Shown in pieces: positions 10,196 to 19,320 of a stretch of 64,000 nucleotides of DNA. A program made the position numbers and the translations under genes. Positions within the stretch are counted from its first letter, which is position 1, and each line of letters starts with the position of its first letter. The notes below the pieces were generated by a model. The model saw only the letters and a program-made list of their open reading frames with translations, was not told the DNA's origin and made no database searches. The stretch comes from JAQIBY01 sp963676165 (GTDB lineage: Bacteria > Bacteroidota > Bacteroidia > Bacteroidales > ML635J-15), in NCBI GenBank assembly GCA_963676165.1, contig OY781043.1, positions 558,001 through 622,000 of the forward strand, given 5' to 3'.

Positions 10196-13100
10196 TGAAA
10201 TATTTGAAGTGTTTTCTCTTTTTGTGTAACATCCTTGTATTGCAATTGTCATTTGCGCAAAATGCAAAGGTAGAGCAAATTAATTCAGGTTTTGTATTTA
10301 TTAATGGGGAGTATATTGAGCCTCCATATTTAATAAAGAGCTCAGAAGATCAGCTGTTTATTAATGAGATTGTTTTTTATGGGGACTTTCAGGGTGTAAA
10401 TCTGCATAATAAGCAGGTTGATATTTCGCCTGAGATTACAAAGAACTCTCCTAGCAGCATTATTTCTAACTCATTAGTCCCAAATGCTAGTATTAGTTAT
10501 GCTAAGTCAGCTTGCAATTATTATATTTATAAATATGATAGCAAGTCAGCTAACGATAGTATTATTGAATATTATAAGCGTTTGCCTAATGTCAAGTCAA
10601 TCATAAAAAATAAGGGAGTTTTTTATAATGTAACTTTTTTTAATGGGGAAGAAAAATTAATGATATTTAGTCCAGATCACCTTGAAAGAATTAAAACTAA
10701 TATCACAAAACAAGAACAATTTGATTCTGGAATTAATGAAATAAAAACAAAATTAAATGAAGATAAGGCTGTTTTTATTTTTACTGATAATGAGTCATTT
10801 ACCTATCGAATAAAAAGCCATGAATTCATAGATAGCTTAGGCGTTGAGCTTGTGGAAATTAACCCTGAAGGAAAGAAGCAGATTATAAGTTCAATATTTC
10901 AAGAAGATGGGGTCTCTAAAGGTCAAAATAAAATAGAAGAAAGCGTTGATTTTGAGAAATCAATGACTGTTGGAGAAGATCAAATATTTGAACAAGTTTT
11001 TTTTAAAAAAATGAGGACAGCAACATCTGCATATTCTCCGACTCGAAATAAGATAATTGCATTTTGTCCTGCAGTGTTTGAGTCTGATGTTTTTGGGGCT
11101 TTTGATTCAGAATTTAACAATGTTAAGGAAGAAATTCAAAGTAGTGGTTATGTGGAGTTTGCACGTTACAAAGATCTGACGGCGAATGATAATTCTTTTG
11201 CTTGCGATTACGGATTCTTAACAAACTTAGCTGAAAATGCTGGTTTTCTATATATTGCGACTCATGGTGGTACGGAATCTGGATTATTATTAGCTCGAGG
11301 CACTTCTCATGCTGAATTACAACAATGGTGTGGAAGCGATGTTAATGTTACTATAGCTCAGGAAAGTGAAGCTACTAAGCCTGATGATTGGTCAAATAAC
11401 ATTGATTGTTGGTCAGCATATGCCAGTAGTGACTGGGTTTTGGAGCATTGGGCAGAAGACTTAATTGCCAATAAAACTATAACTATAATATCAGCTTGTC
11501 ATAGTTATTCTTGTGGATGGGTTGATGCATGTGCTGGTGGTGTTTGTTTTGGATATGATGACGTTACAAATTTCACAACTGCAGATAATACAAATAAAAA
11601 AATACTTAAACTTATGAATGGAAAGTCTGATGAAGGAGAATCAAGGATGGCTTCTTTAGCATACAATTCATTCATTCAGGAAAACCCAACATCGCATCTG
11701 AAATTGGCAGCAAATGAGGAAATAACACTTTGCCCTGGGATTAGTAGTAAATTCCCCTTGTCTGATACAGATGTTGGTGCAGAAGGAGAAGGTTATATTC
11801 TTTTCGATACATGGTGTAATAGTAACATACCATTGTATGTAGATGATCCAAATAGTCCTGTTTCATTTTTATACTCAAATCTGGTTAATGTTTATGATTT
11901 AGCATGGGATTATGATTATTCAGGGAAATCAAATAAAATCACCTTCAAGTGGCAAAGTTTTGCAACGGAGCAAGAGGCAATAAATATTTATCTCAAAAAA
12001 GAGAGTATAACAAGTGTACCTGCATACTTTGATGAGGGTCATAATTTAGATCTGCCAAACGATGATTATGTTTATAGTTTTACTGTAAATCCACTTTTTG
12101 GAGAGTTTTATGAAATTTCGGGGACGGTCTATAAAGAAGGTTACATTCCTTTGGCTGGAGCACAAGTGTCGTGTAATGAGAGTACAGCGGTTTCAGATGC
12201 AGAGGGTAAATTTACTCTTTATGTGCCTTTTAATTGGTATGGAGATATCTATGTTAATGCAAGTGGATATCAATCTCAAATATATGAAATTATTGACCCT
12301 ATAGAAAACAACTTAACTGTTGATATAGTGATGCATGAGGTTGAAGGAATAAGCATTTCGTATGAAAGCACTCAATGGGCAGTTTACAATTTTTCAATTG
12401 AAAATAAACCAATCAATTATGATATACGTTGGGATTTTGGAGACCCATATACAGAGGACGATTGGAATGAAAATCCAACACCAACTTATACTTACACGTT
12501 TGCTGGTACATATGAGGTTGTGTTAACTTTAACTTCTGTTTTAACCGGAGAAGAATTGGATCCAATAATTACATCAATAACAGTGCCATCCCAATTAGAT
12601 AATATATATTGTCCAGATTTCACCTCAGATTGTCAATTAGTTCAAATAGGGACAGAGGTGACTTTTTATAATACATCAAGTTATGGGTCGACTGGATGTG
12701 TTTTGTGGAAATGGGTTTTCGAGCATGGTACGGATAATGAAACGAATTCAGACTTATTTTATATGGGAGAAGGTGTCCCACTTGATCCTAATGACTTAGC
12801 AATTAGTCATACATTTAATTATCCTGGGCACAAAATAATAAAATTACAATTCTATAGGCAATCAGGGATATTTAATTATGATGAGACATATACACCTCCA
12901 GGAGGTTCATTGACTCGATTTGTTGCTTCTCAGGCTGACTGGGGAGGTGTAAATGTGTTAGATTGTAGCAATGTGTGCGAATTTATTCCAGCTTTGAATA
13001 AATTTGCAGGAGCTATTCGGTCTACATGGGCTTTAAATAACTGGAATGGACCTCTCTTTATATACGGTGGAAATTTTATTATAAATGGAGAATCCACTCA

Positions 13101-13521
13101 ATACTTATCTGAGAATAATACTGTCGTAAGTGCTTGTAATCAGATTGAAATTAACGGGGAAAATGAATTTGTGGCAAATGGAGATACGAAACTGATTTTG
13201 GAAACGAATGAGAATCCTTGTTTGCAGCAGAGTAATAAGAATCTAAAGTTAAAAGATGAAAGTAATGACTATTCATTACAGAATGAATTCTATTGTTATC
13301 CAAATCCAGTGCATAATGATTTAAATCTTTCATTTAATATAGAAATAGCAGAGACTCTTCGAATTCAGTTATTTAGTTTAGAAGGTAAACTATTATTAGA
13401 TTTGGGAGATCAGAAATTTGAAAAAGGTACTTATAGTATAATTATCGATATTGAGGCTTTGGTTCCAAATGTATACGTATTGAGAGTCGGAAGTAAAAGT
13501 TTTAAGATTGTTAAACAATAA
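10195..13521 (+). CDS. T9SS-secreted putative clan CD (caspase-like) cysteine peptidase with PKD domains
   Basis: 1108 residues with signal peptide MKYLKCFLFLCNILVLQLSF. The central domain has a clan CD-like dyad: His357 in 'LYIATHGG' after a hydrophobic strand and Cys435 in 'TIISACHS', 78 residues apart, which fits the caspase/CHAT/C25 fold. No full-length family match is obvious to me, so peptidase activity is inferred. Then come a carboxypeptidase-regulatory-like domain (about 640-715, 'SGTVYKEGYIPLAGA'), a PKD domain (about 720-800, 'WDFGDPY' ... 'YTFAGTYEV'), a second PKD-like domain (about 810-900), and a T9SS sorting domain ('CYPNPVHNDLNLSF'). It overlaps the upstream fibre gene by one base and sits 5 bases before a beta-barrel gene, suggesting a three-gene operon. 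Confidence 0.7.
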   Translation: MKYLKCFLFLCNILVLQLSFAQNAKVEQINSGFVFINGEYIEPPYLIKSSEDQLFINEIVFYGDFQGVNLHNKQVDISPEITKNSPSSIISNSLVPNASISYAKSACNYYIYKYDSKSANDSIIEYYKRLPNVKSIIKNKGVFYNVTFFNGEEKLMIFSPDHLERIKTNITKQEQFDSGINEIKTKLNEDKAVFIFTDNESFTYRIKSHEFIDSLGVELVEINPEGKKQIISSIFQEDGVSKGQNKIEESVDFEKSMTVGEDQIFEQVFFKKMRTATSAYSPTRNKIIAFCPAVFESDVFGAFDSEFNNVKEEIQSSGYVEFARYKDLTANDNSFACDYGFLTNLAENAGFLYIATHGGTESGLLLARGTSHAELQQWCGSDVNVTIAQESEATKPDDWSNNIDCWSAYASSDWVLEHWAEDLIANKTITIISACHSYSCGWVDACAGGVCFGYDDVTNFTTADNTNKKILKLMNGKSDEGESRMASLAYNSFIQENPTSHLKLAANEEITLCPGISSKFPLSDTDVGAEGEGYILFDTWCNSNIPLYVDDPNSPVSFLYSNLVNVYDLAWDYDYSGKSNKITFKWQSFATEQEAINIYLKKESITSVPAYFDEGHNLDLPNDDYVYSFTVNPLFGEFYEISGTVYKEGYIPLAGAQVSCNESTAVSDAEGKFTLYVPFNWYGDIYVNASGYQSQIYEIIDPIENNLTVDIVMHEVEGISISYESTQWAVYNFSIENKPINYDIRWDFGDPYTEDDWNENPTPTYTYTFAGTYEVVLTLTSVLTGEELDPIITSITVPSQLDNIYCPDFTSDCQLVQIGTEVTFYNTSSYGSTGCVLWKWVFEHGTDNETNSDLFYMGEGVPLDPNDLAISHTFNYPGHKIIKLQFYRQSGIFNYDETYTPPGGSLTRFVASQADWGGVNVLDCSNVCEFIPALNKFAGAIRSTWALNNWNGPLFIYGGNFIINGESTQYLSENNTVVSACNQIEINGENEFVANGDTKLILETNENPCLQQSNKNLKLKDESNDYSLQNEFYCYPNPVHNDLNLSFNIEIAETLRIQLFSLEGKLLLDLGDQKFEKGTYSIIIDIEALVPNVYVLRVGSKSFKIVKQ

Positions 13522-13526
13522 GTATT

Positions 13527-14402
13527 ATGCGAAAACAAATAGGATTAATTGTATTTATAGTAATTTCACTGTCATCAAATGCCCAGTGGTTTGTTGATTT
13601 CCAGACAGGAATTGCACTTCCAACTCAGATGAACAAGAATAATTTGAATTATTCTTGTTATTCTAGTTATGAAAATGAGGTGGATGGGACTTCTGATGCG
13701 GAATATCGTTATAGTCCATTTACATTTATAACTAGCCCTTATGTTTCATTAACTACAGGATATTTGTTGAAAAATAAGTATCAATTTTCTGTTTCGGCGT
13801 ATTATGCGAACAATTATGAAATGGATTGGCTATTAAATCACAATGAGTGCAGTAAAGAATTCACAAAAATTACTTCTGGTAGTTTTTATGTTACTCAAAA
13901 ATTTACAACCCAAACAAGTAAATATTACCAACAACGTTATGGGTTTTCTGCTGGATTTGCATATCAGTTCCATATGAAGGATATTTCAATTTCACCTTAT
14001 GTAAATATTTGCTGTCGATTTATAAAACGTTTCAGTGTGCATGAAGATAAATATACTTCAATTGATATTTCAAATAATACAGATACACTTGCAGGAACTA
14101 ATACTATTACGACAAAATACTATACAGAGATACTGAATAGAAACGATAGAAATCCGAATTGGCTTGATATTAACCCCGGGTTAAAGATTTTTTATCACCC
14201 ATATGAAAAGTTGTCATTCTTTTTAGATGTTAATGCATTTGTTGCACCTGTTTATTATTATAATAATAAGGTAAGAACAAGTTTTGAGAGAGATGGAGTT
14301 GAGGTGGCTGATGCCGAATTGGAATTTCCATTTAAGCCGGCATCCAACTTTAATTCAGTAAGTTTAAATGTTGGTGTAGGAGTCCGATATTATTTTAAAT
14401 AA
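13527..14402 (+). CDS. Outer-membrane beta-barrel protein
   Basis: 291 residues: signal peptide (about 1-19, ending 'SLSSNA'), then alternating aromatic/polar strands and a C-terminal '...GVGVRYYFK' end typical of outer-membrane barrels ending in Phe plus one residue. The start lies 5 bases after the clan CD-like gene, so it is probably the third gene of that operon. It has no recognised enzyme motif. Its position suggests it may serve as membrane partner of the two secreted proteins upstream (inference). Confidence 0.7.
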   Translation: MRKQIGLIVFIVISLSSNAQWFVDFQTGIALPTQMNKNNLNYSCYSSYENEVDGTSDAEYRYSPFTFITSPYVSLTTGYLLKNKYQFSVSAYYANNYEMDWLLNHNECSKEFTKITSGSFYVTQKFTTQTSKYYQQRYGFSAGFAYQFHMKDISISPYVNICCRFIKRFSVHEDKYTSIDISNNTDTLAGTNTITTKYYTEILNRNDRNPNWLDINPGLKIFYHPYEKLSFFLDVNAFVAPVYYYNNKVRTSFERDGVEVADAELEFPFKPASNFNSVSLNVGVGVRYYFK

Positions 14403-14550
14403 TCACTTCTACTGCAAATTTACTGGAGAGTAGCAATTGAATACAAATTCCTAAAAAACAAAAAGCAGGAGGCAAGCTTACTCACAGTTTATTAGATGTG
14501 ATTGCTAGTGGAGGCTTTGTACGTTAATCGTTGATATAGACCATATTCCA

Positions 14551-14742
14551 ATGTTTCTTTGTTTAATTTGCTACATTTACATTAGCGGACTCTGTATGTA
14601 TTTTGTCAGCGAAAATCTGAATAATCAAAACAACATAAAAAAAGTCATTTTTACATTATTGTGTATGTTAGTTGCTACAACTAATTTTGGACAGTACTAT
14701 TTTGAATCAGACTTTGGCTTTTCCATATCTGTACACTATTGA
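14551..14742 (+). pseudogene. Truncated outer-membrane protein remnant
   Basis: From about 14596 the frame encodes a plausible signal peptide ('KKVIFTLLCMLVATTNFGQ') and then 'YYFESDFGFSISVHY' before a stop. This resembles the mature start of the barrel at 15488 ('FSTSSDFCVGTGLSIHI'), as if only the first 35-40 residues of a paralogue remain. The rest of the 14403-14840 gap has no supported gene; its right end holds the promoter for the next gene. Alternatively it is a tiny secreted peptide. Confidence 0.3.
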
Positions 14743-14768
14743 TGAAAACTCATAAAATACAAAGTTTT

Positions 14769-14799
14769 TTTGATAATTCATTTCCTTTAAATATATTTG
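14769..14799 (+). promoter_or_regulatory. Bacteroidetes-type promoter (TTTG-N19-TATATTTG)
   Basis: TTTG at 14769-14772 and TATATTTG at 14792-14799 are 19 bases apart, matching the Bacteroidota -33/-7 consensus TTTG-N19-21-TANNTTTG. It lies 42 bases before the start of the barrel gene at 14841. Confidence 0.7.
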
Positions 14800-14840
14800 A
14801 TCCCCATTACGTTAAAAAGTATAGTTAAAAAACATTAGTC

Positions 14841-15437
14841 ATGCTAAAAAGTAAATTTAAAGCAATTATTTACATTATTATTGTAGGGTGTCTATTCTCA
14901 AGCCATTCGGTAAAAGCAGGTATAGTGTCTAAAGGTGAAAAGGCGTCAAAAATATCTTATATGCATAGTTTGGGCGCGAGTTATATGGTGGGAATTAGTG
15001 AAAGCTCATTCATCGGTATGGCTGCAGCAACCTATCATGCACGACTAAACTGTTTGGTGTCTTCTGAGTCGGTTTCTTTTTCTATTGGTGTACCATTAAG
15101 TATAGCAGCTAGCACTGAGCGTGGTGAACTGGCTATTGAAATACCAATTGTTGCAAACATCAACTTTGGTCATTTTTCTACAAAAGACAATTCAAGCAAC
15201 TTTGGAGGTTATCTGGGAGCAGGTTATGGTTTTAACTCTATGACTTACTCAAGCTCTACAAGTTTTGGCGTATTTAGTGGTGGCGAACAATTTTCAGGAA
15301 CCTATTTTGATTTAGGTGTTAGGTATTCGGGAGCTAGGTCTTTCACATTAGGTGGATATTCTATTCTGTCAGGAGATGGAAATAAACTATTTGGCATTAG
15401 ATTATTAGTGAATTTCGGTGTTGTTAATACAAATTAA
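14841..15437 (+). CDS. Small outer-membrane beta-barrel-like protein
   Basis: 198 residues with an N-terminal signal peptide (about 1-26, ending 'SHSVKA'), then glycine- and aromatic-rich amphipathic strands ('GGYLGAGYGFNSMTY', 'YFDLGVRYSGARSFTLGGY') consistent with an 8- to 10-strand barrel. No named family is recognised. A consensus promoter lies just upstream, and the next barrel gene follows after 50 bases, so the two may be co-transcribed. Confidence 0.6.
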   Translation: MLKSKFKAIIYIIIVGCLFSSHSVKAGIVSKGEKASKISYMHSLGASYMVGISESSFIGMAAATYHARLNCLVSSESVSFSIGVPLSIAASTERGELAIEIPIVANINFGHFSTKDNSSNFGGYLGAGYGFNSMTYSSSTSFGVFSGGEQFSGTYFDLGVRYSGARSFTLGGYSILSGDGNKLFGIRLLVNFGVVNTN

Positions 15438-15487
15438 GTTTTAGGACTTTTCAGTGAGACATTCTTCTTAATCTTTAAATCAATAAA

Positions 15488-16120
15488 ATGATACGAAATG
15501 TATTTATTATAGCTTTACTGTTTTTTTCGATTTATGCCAAAGCTCAGTTTAGCACTTCATCTGATTTTTGTGTTGGAACAGGCCTAAGTATTCATATTGA
15601 TAATGGCTTAGGGAATGTTTACCCAACAGCTCAATTAATGTATCCATTTGGAGGTGCAGGTATACCTATTGGGTTGAAGTTTTCACAAAATGTTCAGTAT
15701 GAAAAGTACAATGCTTCAATATTTCTAGGTTTCAATTATTACCCAGTAAAAAATCATGCTTACAATATTAATGTCGATAAATATGAATTGTTGAGCTATG
15801 GTGTTAAAGCAGGATATACTATAATTACAAAGCTAGACTACAATTTAACTCCAAGCGTTTTCTTTGGGGGTTTCCGTATTGTAAATGATCGCGAAGTAAA
15901 TGCCCCAAGTCAATGGTTGACTGGTTTGAAATTTGTGAATGAACTTGAAGTTAGTGAACAATTCAGCTTCCTTTTAACTCCTAGTTTACAATCGGTTATC
16001 ATCCCAAAATATGTAAGCAATGATTTGGAGTACTCGCAAAAAATAATTTTAGATGTTTTTTTAAATTTTGGCATTCGCTACACCTTTGGTTCATCAAAAG
16101 ATACAAAGGGGAAAGATTAA
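15488..16120 (+). CDS. Outer-membrane beta-barrel-like protein
   Basis: 210 residues: signal peptide MIRNVFIIALLFFSIYAKA, then alternating strands ('IPIGLKFSQNVQYEKYNASIFLGFNYY' region, 'ELLSYGVKAGYT') ending in 'NFGIRYTFGSS' plus a short charged tail. It is similar in design to the barrels at 13527 and 14841. The broken frame at 14551 looks like the start of a paralogue. Function unknown. Confidence 0.6.
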   Translation: MIRNVFIIALLFFSIYAKAQFSTSSDFCVGTGLSIHIDNGLGNVYPTAQLMYPFGGAGIPIGLKFSQNVQYEKYNASIFLGFNYYPVKNHAYNINVDKYELLSYGVKAGYTIITKLDYNLTPSVFFGGFRIVNDREVNAPSQWLTGLKFVNELEVSEQFSFLLTPSLQSVIIPKYVSNDLEYSQKIILDVFLNFGIRYTFGSSKDTKGKD

Positions 16121-16271
16121 CACGTTTGAAATTAGCGGATTGTTCTTTGTGTGAATTGTCATAAAATTACTGTTGAATTTTATGATTGAGTAAATAACTC
16201 ATATTTAATTCGAATTGCTTTTGGAAAAAAACTGAATTTGTCTTTTCTTGTAAGAGTAAAATCTGCAGAAA

Positions 16272-18338
16272 ATGAAACCAAATAGAATTCAATCTTCATA
16301 TTTTCAAGCATTGCTGTTTTGGTTTGTGCTCATACTTATGGGTTTGGCATACTCCTATCATCAAAGCACAACATATCGTCCGCAATCGGTTCATGCATGG
16401 CGGCAAGCTGATTGTGCCAGCATTACAATGAATTATTATCAGGATGATATGAATCCTTTGCACCCGCAGGTTCATAATTTAACTTCTGATGGTGGAACAA
16501 CAGGATATGCAGCAACAAGTGAAATGCCGATTCTGTATTACTTTTCTGCAGTCCTTTACAAACTATTTGGTCCGCATGAATTCATTATACGCTTTATCAA
16601 TTTGCTGATTTTCTTTCTGGGCTTATTTTATCTTTTTAAGACAGTAAACTTGTTGCTTGATAATAAATTCTGGGCTTTCATTGTCCCTTTGTTGATGTTT
16701 ACTTCCCCTGTTTTGGTGTATTACGGAAACAATTTCCTGACAAATGTATCAGCTCTGTCTTTTGCATTTATCGCCAATTATCATTTTGTACGCTATGTGA
16801 AAAGCCCCAAAATAGCTTATTTATTGAAAATGCTGTTTTTCTTTCTCCTTGCCGGGATATTTAAGCTTCCTGCATTAATGAGCTTGTTTGCAATTGCCGG
16901 GTATCTTGTCTTTGATCTTGTTTTTGGAAAGAGGAGAGAGGATAATCTGCAGATTCTACATAAATGGCAGTTTATCACTGGTTTAGTGCTGATATTGCTT
17001 GTGATTGGCGCATGGGTTATTTATGCTCACCGATTTAATACAATGCATGAGTGTTACTATTTCTCAACCACTGTTTTCCCTCTATGGAAGATGTCTGGAG
17101 CAGAAATTCGGGAGTTGATTTCTCATGTGTGGACACATTGGCGAACTGCATATTTTCACGACTCATTGCATATTGTCTTTTTGATTGCAACTTGCTATAC
17201 CTTGTGGAATATTCGCAAACTTAGTCGGATGCATCTTGCCTTGATGGTTTTTCTTGTTTTGCAGTTTTTCGTGTTTGTCGTTTTGCAATTTCAGACCTTC
17301 TACAATCACGATTATTACACCATCAACTTAAATATTTTACCACTATTTTTTCTGGTGTCAGCCTTGTACTTGCTGAAACAACAAAAGCCAGATTTTTTCG
17401 GTGGACGTTGGTTGAGAATTGTCTTTAGCGTCTTGCTTGTCCTGAATGTGTATCATGCTGCAAATCAGCAGAAGTTTCGTTTCAATGCATGGCCAAATAA
17501 GTATTATCAATTGAAGGAGGACATATATCGTATAGAACCTTACCTTCGCGATTTGGGAATAACATATCAGGATAAAGTGATATTTATTCCTGACGGTTCA
17601 AATGTGAGCTTGTATCTTATGAATCAGCATGGTTGGACACAATATCAAGATGCTAGATTTAACCGTGCAGAACCAATATGCTATAATCAGGACAAAGAAG
17701 GAATTGAGACGTCTATACAGCGAGGTGCTAAGTATTTAATTGTCAATAATACTGCTGATTTAGAAACCTATGCTTATGTGAAGCCTTTTGCCAGACATCT
17801 TATCGGAAAATATCAGTCTGTGTTGATTTTTGATTTGCAAGATACTGTCCGGAATTTTAATCCAGATGAAAAGCTTGTCCTGATGGATCTCTACTGCAAT
17901 GGAGAATCCTGTAGAAATGCTAAATTCTTATGTGCTGACAGTGTGACTTTAATTGGACATGCTACAATGCAAAGCGACGAATTTGCTTTTGACGGGAAAT
18001 ACTCATGCCGCGTTGACAAAGATAAGCCTTATGGTTTTGCATGGGAGTTGCCCGAAGGAGCAAAACAAGGAGAAATGTTTGAAGTCTCTGTCTGGTGTTA
18101 TGGTGCAGATGCTGAGATTATTGCGAGTGCAGACGATGCATCTTACTTTTATTTAAACAATGCAGAGATTGTTGAGACAAAAGGAGAATGGGAAAAACTT
18201 GTGATGAGTTTTGCTGTTTCAGAAGAAATGAATGATCGACATTTAAAAATCTACCTGTATAACCCGAATGAAAAGCCTGCATGGCTTGATAATTTCCGCA
18301 TAGTGAGATATGCTGATCCTTTCGAAAGCTATCAATAA
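16272..18338 (+). CDS. GT-C fold membrane glycosyltransferase (GT39/ArnT-like)
   Basis: 688 residues. The first about 400 residues have around 10-11 hydrophobic segments. The first periplasmic loop has 'HAWRQAD' (residues 41-47), the acidic-loop motif seen in GT39/ArnT-type enzymes that use polyprenyl-phosphate sugars; the Asp is the expected catalytic/metal residue. The C-terminal about 270 residues are soluble and probably periplasmic, the last 130 resembling a carbohydrate-binding beta-sandwich. It probably transfers a sugar from a lipid carrier to a cell-envelope lipid or protein; the acceptor is unknown. It stands alone, with unrelated neighbours. Confidence 0.75.
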   Translation: MKPNRIQSSYFQALLFWFVLILMGLAYSYHQSTTYRPQSVHAWRQADCASITMNYYQDDMNPLHPQVHNLTSDGGTTGYAATSEMPILYYFSAVLYKLFGPHEFIIRFINLLIFFLGLFYLFKTVNLLLDNKFWAFIVPLLMFTSPVLVYYGNNFLTNVSALSFAFIANYHFVRYVKSPKIAYLLKMLFFFLLAGIFKLPALMSLFAIAGYLVFDLVFGKRREDNLQILHKWQFITGLVLILLVIGAWVIYAHRFNTMHECYYFSTTVFPLWKMSGAEIRELISHVWTHWRTAYFHDSLHIVFLIATCYTLWNIRKLSRMHLALMVFLVLQFFVFVVLQFQTFYNHDYYTINLNILPLFFLVSALYLLKQQKPDFFGGRWLRIVFSVLLVLNVYHAANQQKFRFNAWPNKYYQLKEDIYRIEPYLRDLGITYQDKVIFIPDGSNVSLYLMNQHGWTQYQDARFNRAEPICYNQDKEGIETSIQRGAKYLIVNNTADLETYAYVKPFARHLIGKYQSVLIFDLQDTVRNFNPDEKLVLMDLYCNGESCRNAKFLCADSVTLIGHATMQSDEFAFDGKYSCRVDKDKPYGFAWELPEGAKQGEMFEVSVWCYGADAEIIASADDASYFYLNNAEIVETKGEWEKLVMSFAVSEEMNDRHLKIYLYNPNEKPAWLDNFRIVRYADPFESYQ

Positions 18339-18363
18339 ACTTAGTCTTTGTTTTTAGATTTGT

Positions 18364-18558
18364 CTAGCAGTTTATCATTGACTTCCTGATTAACACTACT
18401 TTTTTCCGTGCCATCATAATGATTTTTATCGAGACAAGTAGTACTCCTGCTTCCAATAAAATATCTTTCGTTAACCCTTTCACAAATAGAGCAATGAAAA
18501 AAAGAATAAAAGTAATTGCTATGATGACTATATCGCCAGTGTTCATTTTTGTGTTCAT
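18364..18558 (-). CDS. Small two-helix membrane protein
   Basis: 64 residues with two hydrophobic segments (about 9-26 and 34-49) and a basic C-terminus. No family is recognised. It is antisense to nothing, lies in a gap between convergent genes, and its two in-frame ATGs near the start (residues 1 and 5) leave the exact start open. It may be real because its hydrophobic pattern is coherent, but it is short. Confidence 0.4.
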   Translation of the reverse strand: MNTKMNTGDIVIIAITFILFFIALFVKGLTKDILLEAGVLLVSIKIIMMARKKVVLIRKSMINC

Positions 18559-18606
18559 GAGTATAAAACCCTCAAGTTGAGATTTTGTTTTCTCACGTCA
18601 TCAATC

Positions 18607-18631
18607 AAAAAAAGCCGGAATTACCGGCTTT
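18607..18631 (-). terminator. Intrinsic terminator of the nitroreductase gene
   Basis: AAAGCCGG-aatta-CCGGCTTT (18611-18631) with an A-run to its left, which gives a U-run on the minus-strand transcript. It lies 25 bases beyond the stop of the nitroreductase gene. Confidence 0.8.
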
Positions 18632-18655
18632 CTTTGTTGAGATAAATTGCTTTCA

Positions 18656-19177
18656 TTATTTTTCTTGCCAACCGTCGTAATGAATTAGTTTTTCATCGTA
18701 ACGATATTCAGGTTTTAAATCTTCTGCTGGTACACCAATAGGGAAAATCGCAAATGGATCTACTGAATCAGGAATGTTTAAAACATCTTTAATGCCCTGA
18801 ATTCTTGGAGGAACACTCCAAATCGCAATCCATACAGTGCCTAAGCCTAAATCTTCAGCCGCGAGGTAAATGTTTTGACCTGCACATGAGCAATCTTGAG
18901 GGTAGAAACCAGGGAATCCTTCTTTTTTCGGATCACCACAAATTAAGATAGCTGCTTTTGCCTGTTTAAACATGTCATTGCCTTCATCTATTTTATCCGC
19001 TAACATGTTAAGCTTTTCTCTGTCTTTTACCACAACAAAATGCCATGGGCGACCATCACCAGCACTCGGTGCATTCATAGCTGCCTCAAGAATTGTTTTT
19101 ATTTGTTCATCGCTTACTGCTTCATCTTTAAATTGATGATATGAGCGACGTTCCATAATTGCTTTTAATGTTTCCAT
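18656..19177 (-). CDS. Nitroreductase family protein
   Basis: I choose the ATG at 19177 (METLKAIMERRSYHQF), which is where nitroreductases usually begin; the upstream start at 19228 would overlap the divergent promoter region. 173 residues, usual for the short FMN-dependent family. Motifs: 'ERRSYHQF' (FMN phosphate-binding Arg/Ser), 'NAPSAGDGRPWHFVVV' and 'CAGQNIYLAAEDLGLGTVWI', both conserved family blocks. It is expected to be an NAD(P)H-dependent flavin oxidoreductase acting in the cytoplasm; the substrate is unknown. It is divergent from the methyltransferase at 19321. Confidence 0.88.
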   Translation of the reverse strand: METLKAIMERRSYHQFKDEAVSDEQIKTILEAAMNAPSAGDGRPWHFVVVKDREKLNMLADKIDEGNDMFKQAKAAILICGDPKKEGFPGFYPQDCSCAGQNIYLAAEDLGLGTVWIAIWSVPPRIQGIKDVLNIPDSVDPFAIFPIGVPAEDLKPEYRYDEKLIHYDGWQEK

Positions 19178-19320
19178 AATAACAAATTTTTCTTTTGCGA
19201 AGATGGTGATTTCTGATGTTTTCACCAAAAGCGGATTGTGAATTTTGTTTTAGAATGAAACAAGATGATTCATTTATTGTTGTGAAATTATTGTACTTTT
19301 ACTTTTCGAAAATTATTATC

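Noticed and set aside
14441..14527. Open stretch of 28 codons with a basic, gene-like sequence ('PKKQKAGGKLTHSLLDVI')
   Set aside because: It has a stop directly upstream and no start codon; too short to call a gene remnant with confidence.
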